From Trissonchulus latispiculum (Eukaryota > Nematoda > Enoplea > Enoplida > Ironidae), in NCBI GenBank assembly GCA_030248195.1, contig JASAND010000808.1, positions 20,996-84,995 of the forward strand: a stretch of DNA of 64,000 nt, given 5' to 3'. A model generated the notes under the pieces. That model was not told where the DNA came from and did not search any database. It was given only the letters and a program-made list of their open reading frames with translations. The translations under genes and the position numbers were made by a program. Below are positions 55,780-64,000 of the stretch, piece after piece (position 1 is the stretch's first letter; each line of letters opens with the position of its first letter).

Positions 55780-56621
55780 CTTAAAGATTCGTGCTCTTCA
55801 TTTTCGCTTTTTGAAGGAACTTCTAGCTTTATCTATGATGAGATAAAGCCAATTTTTTTATTGTGAAGTCGAAGACTTGTCGGTTTTTGAAGCTTTTGCG
55901 GAGACCAATTATCTGAGGCATCTTCAAACTGCTATCCCGTAGACTGATATGATGGAAAATGTAGCGTAAACACGACCAAAAGTTTTCCCAGCAAGTGTGG
56001 AGCATTTAGTGTGCATGTTAGCGGGTTACCTATCACTTAGCGGATGTGTTTTATACAGAAATGCCCCGGGACTCTTTATTTGTCCCGATTGCTGCTTTTT
56101 AGCTAGTGGTCATTTGCCAAAGTTGGCAACAGTAGGCAAAAAGCGGTCGCGTATATATTTTAGCTAATTTATTCATTGCGAAGAGTGAATTCATAACTGA
56201 AAAAGGGTCCCTCCAGTATTAGACGTATAAATGAAATAATATTTCTCGAAAAGTTTACTTCAGTCTCCAAAAAGTCTGGAAAATTGCACTCCTAAAATGC
56301 AATAAAAACTTTCTGGGAAACCGAAATTGGATTCACTGTATCCATTAAAACGAGAAAATGTTAAGCTACATTTTGGTGTAAAGATGACTTCTTAACTCAA
56401 AGTAACGAATGAGTAATCGTGGTTCGAACCTGATGTCTCCAAAAGGAATCACCACCTTAAGTAGAGGCTAAAATAGATATTCTGGGTGAGAAGAGCAAAA
56501 GGTGCTCTTTTAATTCACGATAGTTTTCTGTGATTTGGATTGTCAAACATTTTGTGCTTTCAATGCTTTTCAATCAGGGCTACCTGCAAATGCTGATTGG
56601 TCTAAGATTTGGTTGGATAAA
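55780..56621. repeat. Dispersed repeat, second copy of 19560-20378
   Basis: Same orientation as the first copy and leads into the same TTAA-flanked element. Small indels break every longer frame, which supports a non-coding nature. Confidence 0.75.
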
Positions 56622-57207
56622 TTAACCCTTTCGTAACAGGATTTTCCTAGATGCAACGATTGAAAACGACCGGCTTTACATTTTCGGTTGCCGTTTTTGG
56701 CTGGAAACACCTAAGGAGATGGGACCACCACCAATCGATAGAGAATTGATTGCTCTTCATTTTATAATTGAATATTGAAGGGTCTCCGATGTACCCAGGA
56801 AAAGTTGGGAAAAGTTCGAAATTCCGCGAAACTGTCAGTGCCGAAAATCAGCTAATTTTTTTGCAGCAAAGTGTGCTTCTGAGACAGTGAAAGCTGTACT
56901 TTAAAATAATCAGCTAGACCGCTCATTTTTTCAGCTGAAGCGGTATCTCTGCCGATCATCTCCAGTCGGAGCTGAGTGAATTAAATACCAAACTAACGGC
57001 CCCGAGTTTTCAAAATTTCCAAAGTCATCTAATTGCCGTAGGGACTTTATTTGCTTAGCTACCTTTAAAATATTTTGCGAAACTGTGGCCCCGGACCTGC
57101 GAAAAAAGGACGCTGTACTCAGCGATGAAAGCATAGGCTGCTTCGACAAAATGATTGCACGGGACCAAGGATGTCTCATATGTGATCCTTGGTCAAGAAA
57201 GGGTTAA
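56622..57207. mobile_element. piggyBac-like MITE, second copy of 20379-20988
   Basis: TTAA at both ends, TTAACCCTTTCGTAACAGG on the left, GGTCAAGAAAGGGTTAA on the right, and the GACCAAGGAT hairpin kept. It is 24 bp shorter than the first copy through internal deletions. Confidence 0.75.
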
Positions 57208-57241
57208 GGTTTAAGTTAACGGTTAAAGTTTAAGGTTTAAG

Positions 57242-57535
57242 TTATGGTAGGTAATTTATTAGTTAGTTTTATTAATTAATTTATAACTTTAATTAGGTTA
57301 ATGCAATCAAAAAACTAATTCGACAACTTTGTAGCATTTTTTCTGCTCTTTCCAATGATATAAAAATTGTTGCATAATACAAAAATTCGAAGGAATGTAA
57401 TGTGCAACAATTTTTATATCATTGGAAAGAGCAGAAAAAATGCTACAAAGTTGTCGAATTAGTTTTTTGATTGCATTAACCTAATTAAAGTTATAAATTA
57501 ATTAATAAAACTAACTAATAAATTACCTACCATAA
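57242..57535. repeat. Perfect inverted repeat, 133-bp arms
   Basis: 57242-57374 and 57403-57535 are exact reverse complements with a 28-bp spacer. No mismatch was found reading base by base. It is AT-rich and non-coding. A transcript through it would form a long uninterrupted RNA duplex. The perfect match suggests a very recent origin or active correction. Confidence 0.95.
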
Positions 57536-57602
57536 GCCTTAGGCTAACGGACCAATCAGCGAGCAGACACACGCTTATATGGAAGCGTGTATTTAGTGCA
57601 AA

Positions 57603-57990
57603 GTGGGACCTAGTTAACCTATACCGTTTGGACTATAAAATCTGTAAAATCAGCAACATCGGAGAAAGTAGAAAAAATGGAACCCCCGTAACACTTTATT
57701 AGTTAGCTTTCTTGTTTTGTTTGTGTTCTTGCTTGTTTTTTCTGCTTGTTCATGGTATTAAACCACTACTGTTGTTCTTTTATTTATGAACGCAGATTAC
57801 TACCCACTCGCGAACAACCTGCCAGCAAAGAATTTTATAAATTTTCAGCAATCTACCGGGAAGCTAATTTGCTGAATTTAAAGAAAAGCTAGCGTTTTGA
57901 GGAAGGAAAACTTTTGCAAAGGTCGCACTGCACAAATTTCGCTCTTCTGCAGATAAAACCGTAAAATGGCAAAGGTTTTCGAGTTCGAAG
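57603..57990. repeat. Second copy of 26457-26827
   Basis: It includes the right end of the foldback family (AGAAAAAATGGAACCCC) and its flank through GAGTTCGAAGTTAAT, where E1 sequence begins at once. The corresponding point in the first copy (26827) continues into unrelated sequence, so it marks the junction of E1. Confidence 0.8.
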
Positions 57991-58474
57991 TTAATGCAGA
58001 CTCCGAGTGTTGTGAGTGGGTACTATTTTCGGAACCTGCCCCTCCTCACTGCCCGCGGGCCGCCGAGCATCTGATAACCGCAATAGGAGTTGAATATATG
58101 CAAATACAATATTCATATACAATATTAGAAACTCCGACATCGCTAGACTAATCAACATAACTAAATTCTAAATAGTTTCTAAAAAGTTTTACTGTGTTAA
58201 TAATATTTTGCTTGGCTTCCACAGCTGTTGTAAAAGGTGGATGGGGAAAGGAAGCAGAGGTAGGTGGGTAGTGTTTTAGAACGGCCGGGAAGCCGGCGGC
58301 CGGCCCGGCTGAGTGTCTGGCCGTTCGGCCGGCGGCCGGTGTCGTATAATATTTTCCCCCCGTGATATTTGTCCCCCTATAGGGTATAATATTCCCCCCG
58401 TGATATTCCCCCCCCCCTTTCAGCTATATTTTCCCCCCTATAAATGAAACCCAGCCAAATGATGCAGCAAATGG

Positions 58475-58906
58475 TCAAAACAGCAACTCAGTTGCAATGT
58501 TGGTAAGTTGCAAGTAAAATGCTAATCCTGCTCCCCAGTAACGATCTCTATTAGCCTCTATGAGTGATTTGTCAGCAGTACTTAAGAGTAAATTATGTAC
58601 AGTTTCATTCAATGGGGAAAATTTACGGAACAAGAGATCCTCCAGAATGTGGAGACGTATGGAATGCCATTTCGGCAAACTTTGGCGAGCAGAGCGCCCC
58701 AGTTGTTGACAACGGCGGGCATCTTGGCCAGACTGCTGAATCTGCTCCTGACAATGATCATCTTCGAAAAGACTTGCCCGTACGAACTGGTAGGCCTGTT
58801 CGATGCTGTGGAAGGTGAAACCAAGAATGGAAATTACCACAGCAAACATGTTGGACAACGGGTCTCGTTGGCCTTGAAAAGCTATCAGCTTGGAGAGGCG
58901 CAACAT
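58475..58906 (-). CDS. Intact NADAR-domain protein of LTR element E1
   Basis: A 143-residue open frame that is almost exactly one NADAR/YbiA domain: FQGQRDPLSNMF (3' of the first strand), FTFHSIEQAYQFVRA, a DARRCQQLGR helix, WHSIRLHILEDLLFRKF, HNLLLSTADKSLIEA and DRYWGAGLAF. The Glu in EQAY and the terminal WG-x-G are the family's most constant residues. Known relatives include bacterial YbiA and NADAR proteins that remove ADP-ribose from guanine. The ATG follows a tract ending TTGTTGTTGTAG, a good 3' splice site, with GTAAGT 124 bp upstream, so it may be made from a spliced mRNA as env genes are. Broken copy in E0; distant analogue in Gypsy-2. Confidence 0.85.
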   Translation of the reverse strand: MLRLSKLIAFQGQRDPLSNMFAVVISILGFTFHSIEQAYQFVRASLFEDDHCQEQIQQSGQDARRCQQLGRSARQSLPKWHSIRLHILEDLLFRKFSPLNETVHNLLLSTADKSLIEANRDRYWGAGLAFYLQLTNIATELLF

Positions 58907-59030
58907 CTACAACAACAAAAAGGCTAATCAGCAACTTAAACGCAACACAAGCAAGCAACTAAATATAAGCAAATGAAGAGCTAGGAAAAGAAGGGAAAGA
59001 GGTTACCTACAGTAACCTAATGAGACTTAC
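58907..59030 (-). promoter_or_regulatory. Predicted small intron before the NADAR start codon
   Basis: On the minus strand TTAG/GTAAGTCTC (donor at 59030) and a T-rich TTGTTGTTGTAG/ATG (acceptor at 58907) bound 124 nt. Both sites are also present in the E0 copy. The sequence upstream of the donor has no long frame into NADAR, so splicing would mainly bring a leader next to the ATG. Confidence 0.45.
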
Positions 59031-59244
59031 CTAAGTACTAACGGCTAAACACAAAGAACAGCTATGTACACGTCGGTTAGGTTTACTAGATAACCACATG
59101 AAAACCAGTCTAGCACAACAACGCCAAAAAAACTACTACTACACTACACACTACTACATGACGAAAACCCAGATTATCTGCAACTGCAATACAGCAACGC
59201 AATTTGAGTTGAGACGAACCGGTCAGGTTGCCTGCACCAAGTGG

Positions 59245-59766
59245 CCCAGTTACAGTGGAGAAGTTACAAACTGAAACACGAGGTAGCAGACCTCGGATAA
59301 AATGCTTACGTTTTAGAGTATCCTGTGCTGTGGGATCCATTCCCTGGAAAGCTTCACCGACTAGCTGCTGGATGGATATCGAAGGCATAATCACTTACCG
59401 GTTCACTCTCTCCTTGCTTCCGATTCATGAGCAGATCGGCAGCCAAATCGGCTGTAAAACGTGTAGAAAACTGGGCTCTAAGAGCCTGCAATAACAAAGA
59501 ATAGTCCGCACGGACATTCTGATTCAAACCATTTCTGCGGCATTTTTTAGGTAGGAGGGCAGTATGTCCGCCTTGCTAGCTGCAGATGTGATTGCATTTG
59601 CAGCGACGTATCGCTCAAACGCCCTCAGTCATTTTTCGAAACTTTCCCCAGGCCTTCCGTGAAATGCACCTGGTGGCATGCCTATCCCGGTGACTGTGCT
59701 GATTATGCCAGCTGTTGGATCCGGGAGAACAGCCGGATTAGAACCGGATTGCTGCGACTGAGCCAT
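59245..59766 (-). pseudogene. gag fragment of E1
   Basis: The minus strand starts MAQSQQSGSNPAVLPDP and includes GRPGESFEKWLRAFERYVAA and ADILPSYLKNAAE, a typical Gypsy capsid start. Frame changes follow (TRFTADLAADLL, then SISIQQLVGEAFQGMDPTAQ, another capsid helix). It is cut at the deletion junction with the NADAR-side spacer. Confidence 0.8.
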
Positions 59767-60007
59767 ATTCAACTGTAACCCGAACCAATCAAATTTGAAT
59801 TCAGCAAGTTTTTCTAGGTTTTCCCTGAGAATTATTACAGCAGATGTTAGCAGCTTTTGCCTTGATTTGAGAGTTTGAGCTACTAAATTGGTGAATTTGA
59901 GAGCCTAGCCTCACTGGTACTCCAATTAAGTAGAACAGACACACTTACAGTAATATACAGAGCTACACAAAAACGTAGTTGTACCGTTACACAGTAGAGA
60001 AGGCGTG

Positions 60008-60270
60008 TACAGTGATCAGGACGTATCAGGCAAAAGGAAAATCACAAATCGGAAAATCAAGCCTGGAACAGTCTTAACGAATCCCTCGAGTCACAACAGC
60101 AACGGGTCACGGGATCACCAGGTTTGTTCCACCACAACCCACTTTGATCCAGATCAGTACAGTGATCAGGACGTATCAGGCAAAAGGAAAATCACAAATC
60201 GGAAAATCAAGCTCTGGAACAGTCTTAACGAATCCCTCGAGTCACAACAGCAACGGGCACGGGATCACCA
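60008..60270. repeat. 150-bp tandem duplication in the E1 leader
   Basis: TACAGTGATCAGGACGTATC starts at 60008 and again at 60158, and the following 100 bp or so are almost identical. The 113-codon frame across it is a by-product. 60271-60640 holds nothing recognised. Confidence 0.88.
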
Positions 60271-61376
60271 GACTCAAGGGAAACTATCAACAACAATAAA
60301 CAGGGCGTACAGTTTCCAATTAATAATAATGCCACTGCATAATTAGAGTCACTACTCAATTAGTATTAGCTAGTAACTGCCGAATTGCTTGACTGTGCGG
60401 CGTTACTGTACTTTTATTATCTCCGATTAACGCTGTCTCCGCCAACTCTTAAAGACCCCCGCTTTTTCAAGTCTTCCAATATACTCTAGAGAATACACAT
60501 ATTTTGAAATTTCAATTAGAAATGGGACGCATAGATGCAGTACGAGTGTAAACTGAGAATTCCAAGCGTAAACAATTTTTAAACCCTAAAGCTATTCAAC
60601 TGAATATGTTCGTTTCTAATTCACTGGACGCTACTGGACGCTATGATGATTTCTGCTTAGAAATTGGGTTCTCACATACCAAAATCCTCAGCCAATTTGT
60701 GTCCACCAACACCAAAAACCTACCCCAATTTTGTGTTCACCGGTGTCCATCAACCCCAACCCCCCCCAATGCAACGGTTATTTATGACTATACTACTAGT
60801 ACAGCCATGCCGTTATTTTTGGGTAAAGAAAATGAAAGAAAATTTAATGACAATTCTGTCTCCTCAAATAAAGTACCAAGAACGTTGAAATTGAAACGGC
60901 GTAAAAGACGTGTGTCTCCTTAGCGAACCCGGGTTTTGAGTCAAAGTTGGTTTGGCTTGAGTCAGTGTCCTTATGCATTGTTATGCTTGAGTCACCGAAA
61001 AATTAGCTTTGATCCGCCACCAATTTGACGTAATTAACATTTAGGAAGAACAGAACATGGACGAGAGGACTGTTCTAAGGCTTAATGCTGTTAGAATTTA
61101 AAACGCTATGTGCGATTCGATACTACACTATTATTTCAATAGCTTTTATTATCTGCTGAGATTTTGTTATAGTATATTCTGTTAAAAGAATTGATTCAGC
61201 AATGTAAGATTTTAGCCAAATGAATCATAATCGTTATAATAATCCAATCTTTTCTTCTTATTCGTTCAAGCCTTAATTGATCAATTTTTGTTCTAAGGCT
61301 TAATGCTGTTATCTAACGATAAGATAGCATCTAGGATTTGTTCCGCTCACATAACGATATCAGTCGATTATATTCA

Positions 61377-62265
61377 ATGAAACTAAAGAACGACGCGTTT
61401 GCGGAGTTGCAAACCCTAATTGAAAATTGTACCGAACCCTGTTTAATATTGACAGCCAGGGCCAAATTTTTACCAGTGACCAGAGCCTTCCAGTGAAATT
61501 TCCAACTGTATTCCAAAATAAAACTTAGTCACATTTTGCCAAGAGATACTATGCCAATGACTTAGATCGGATTCGACGCGCTATAGCGAAGATGCTACGA
61601 TTTCAGTAACTATAACCGATTTGACTTTAGTCAGTTCTATCTAGAGGATAGACCTGGTAAAGTGTACTGGCTCCAGTTCAACAAAAGTGAGTACAAATTA
61701 CGCCATGTGATGCAATGGTTGAAATTGATTTTGCTCCAACCGGATACATCGGTCAAGGTTGTAAAGCGAATAGCCTGCAGTGCCAAGGTCACGGAGAGCG
61801 ACGAACATTTTTCGCCGGATTTAGGGATAGACCTTGTAGCCAAAGTGTCCAAGAGCAAGGGTGGTGATCCTGCAGAGACCACGTCTGAGTGGATAACCGC
61901 TGCTTTAGCTAAAATGGCGTTTGATACTGTAAAAAAGACTGTGAAGTGAATTCAAGAATGCAATCAGTTTGTATACATGCAGCCAGCACTATATTGCTAT
62001 GCACCGAAAAATACGCTCAAGTAGAGCCGTATTCCGCAAAATCGTCGTGGAGAACGTGACTGGATAAATACATCAGAGGAAACGGATCACTACAGAATGC
62101 AACGGCACCAAAGGACAACAAAAAACCTGCCATCATTCTCATGAACTGCATTATGCATAACTGGATCGGCTATATCCTCTCCGATGTACAGGGTAGAAAA
62201 AACGTCTTGACGGACTGGAGACTAGCTACCCCTTCGGAAGTGAAAAAGTTTCTCTGCGAATTTTA
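61377..62265 (+). pseudogene. Alpha-kinase-like pseudogene, copy B
   Basis: Homologous to 49468-50402 but more damaged: a frameshift near 61435, an early stop near 61525 and a deletion near 61596. It keeps the VAK segment and a better version of the following helix (SEWITAALAKMAFDTVKK), which in alpha-kinases lies after the VAK lysine. The internal duplicate around the VAK segment recurs at about 62270-62440, so that duplication is older than the A/B split. Confidence 0.55.
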
Positions 62266-63192
62266 AGGGCTCAATCGGATACATCGGTCAAGGTGTAAAG
62301 TGAATAGCCTACAGTGCCAAGGTCACGGAGAGCGACGAACATTTTCCGCCGGATTTAAAGATAGACCTTGCAGCCAAAGTGTCCAGAGCAAGGGTGGTGA
62401 TCCTGCAGTGTCACGTCTGAGTGGATAACCACTGCTTTAGCCAAAATCGAAGACAAAAATTTTTCCGGTTCCCCTTGATTCCCCCTTGCGAATTGAAAAA
62501 TTTATTTTCGTGAAATCGACAAATTGTGCGATTTTTTAATTCAGCATGGTCGAAAACATACCCATATCAAATTTTAGCTCGATTGGTCAAGTTTTAAAAA
62601 TTTTAGGGCTGGGGGGAGAAAGCGCAAGAGATCCAAAGATCTTTTGCCCCATATGAAAATATCAGCAATTGTGTGCAATTTTTCTTATTTCAAAATTCAT
62701 TGACAGCAGCACATTACAGACAGTATTCTCGTACTTTTCCGCTACTTTTGTCAGGGCCGCACAAAAATTTGTTCAGTGTTTGAGATTTTGAATTGTTTTA
62801 CGCCAATGCAGGTTCCAGAACAGAGCAGCAAAGAAATTTGAAACGAAAGAAAGGGGGCCAAGATAAATTTCACTTAAAAACGGGTTTCTCGGAGCAACTT
62901 TGGACCTCCATTGGTTTCGCTCACTTTTACCAGTTTTTCCTGACATATTACTGTAGTATGCACATTTTCCGTTTCAGGATCATCGCTCCGCGTCTCTTGC
63001 GGTGCCTCGTTTGCCACCTTTAACAGCTGATCCCACTTAATTCAAGACTGATCTAGATTTGATTTTTAGCCGTCCGCAAACCTCGATAAAGCCTGCTGGC
63101 ATTTTGATATTGATATCGTGCATTGATGTGCATGTTTTTATTGATTAAAAATGTGACGTGATACAGTATTGGGTAAATTGTAGTCTGTACTA

Positions 63193-63800
63193 CCAAGAGT
63201 ACATAATGATAAGAGTGTGACAAGCATACGTGTGCTTGGGGGGGGGGGGTTTCACCCCCCCCAGACCTGAGCTCACCCCCCAGAGGGGTCCCTCACCCCC
63301 CCAGAATCCGGATTTTTCCGGTAAAAAACCGGAAAACTGCGGTTTTTCGGCGGCCTTCGGCCGCCCTTCACCCCCCCAGAACTTCCCCTCCTGCAAATGT
63401 CTGGTGACAAGCGTCACACTCTATGCAATGAAGGCTAAAACTATGCGATGCGCGCTAACGGCTTACCCCCCCCACACAAATTGACCCCCTCTCACACCGC
63501 CCCTATATGGGTACATGGTTCCAAACGGGGGTCACTCACCCGCTTAGTATAGTTTGTACATCTATGTGTTAAGCATACACGCTTGCACCCCTCCCCAAAT
63601 TGGGCCCCTGTTAATTTCAGCGTGTAATTATGCAAAGCAGTGAACGACGCCCGTTTGGACCACGTGCCCATATAGGGGCGGTGTGAGAGGGGGTCAATTT
63701 CTGGGGGGGGGGGGTAAGCCGTTAGCGCGCATCGCATAGTTTTTGAAATCATTGCATAGAGTGTGACGCTTGTCACACTCTTATCATTATGTACTCTTGG
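63193..63800. mobile_element. Foldback MITE with CCAAGAGTACATAAT ends, recent insertion
   Basis: The ends CCAAGAGTACATAATGATAAG and their complement are the same type as at 25144-25574. Flanks TACTA (63188-63192, 63801-63805) match the single TACTA at 51304-51308 in segment A, which is the empty site. A second inverted repeat lies inside (about 63416-63530 with 63662-63765), including GCGCGCTAACGGC and long C/G runs, so the element is a nest of palindromes. No transposase. Confidence 0.88.
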
Positions 63801-64000
63801 TACTACACAATTAAGCGTGGCTTATTTGGCGGAGTCATATAATGTTCTGCTTTCCTTCCGGGTATTTTTCTCTGTTGCGTTTCGGAACGTTTACGAAAAT
63901 GCTGGACCTTCCAAAATAACTTTAATCTGTTTTCACAACCATTGAGGTATTTCTAACGGCTAAGTGAGATTTTTATATTTGCTGGAGTGTTGCGCATGCT

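Larger units (their letters stand above)
57991..60640 (-). mobile_element. E1: internally deleted relative of E0 carrying NADAR
   Basis: On the minus strand: leader with a 150-bp tandem duplication, gag start (59766 downward), a deletion junction near 59245 that removes pol, then the spacer, NADAR and 3' region shared with E0. The 3' 1.25 kb is about 95 percent identical to 29955-31210 by eye. Pol loss makes it non-autonomous, yet NADAR is intact. The right border is approximate and is set by the start of segment B. Confidence 0.75.
60644..64000. repeat. Segment B, second copy of 48727-51492
   Basis: Same order and orientation as segment A, running off the window edge. It differs by scattered indels (for example, a shorter C run and a deletion in the kinase-like part near 61596) and by one inserted transposon (63193-63800). 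It ends in the same LINE-derived bases as segment A. Confidence 0.95.

Overview
The window is nuclear DNA of an invertebrate animal; I cannot fix the phylum. It is AT-rich, has spliceosomal GT-AG introns of up to several kilobases, and is crowded with nested transposable elements. One gene belongs to a family I know only from animals (TAB2/TAB3). Only two host genes can be supported, both on the + strand: a TAB2/TAB3-like TAK1-binding adaptor (8255-13537, seven exons, frame closes exactly) and a REC114-like meiotic protein (22199-25895, four exons, perhaps a further 5' exon at 15833).

Layout. 1-8.2 kb is repeats: hairpin-headed elements carrying 163-bp and 147-bp minisatellites, a 3.6-kb element with 207-bp inverted ends holding a 145-bp satellite and a nested element. 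8.2-26 kb holds the two genes, with a hAT-like element (17017-19427), a small hAT-like MITE and several TTAA-flanked piggyBac-like elements in introns and between genes. 26-30 kb is repeats again. 30-41 kb is a nest: a decayed minus-strand Gypsy element (E0) interrupted by a plus-strand Gypsy element (Gypsy-2, 32515-38545) and a TTAA-flanked element (39142-40383). 41-48.5 kb is a second, mosaic minus-strand LTR element (E2) with gag, integrase, an unknown membrane-type ORF, an SGNH-hydrolase-like ORF and a separate fusion-glycoprotein-like ORF. 48.7-51.5 kb and 60.6-64.0 kb are two copies of one segment carrying a broken alpha-kinase-like gene. 51.4-53.7 kb is an RTE-like LINE. 58-60.6 kb is a deleted relative of E0 (E1).

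Main observation. Two distinct Gypsy families (E0/E1 and Gypsy-2) each carry a NADAR (YbiA-like) domain downstream of integrase, in the position where env usually lies, each preceded by a plausible 3' splice site. The E1 copy is still an intact 143-residue ORF. NADAR proteins act on ADP-ribose-type modifications, so these retroelements may carry an accessory ADP-ribosylation-reversal or NAD-related activity. Next in interest are the membrane plus SGNH-like region of E2, the duplicated alpha-kinase-like pseudogene, a perfect 133-bp-arm hairpin (57242-57535), a transposon whose empty site is visible in the paralogous copy, and elements whose terminal hairpins co-vary.
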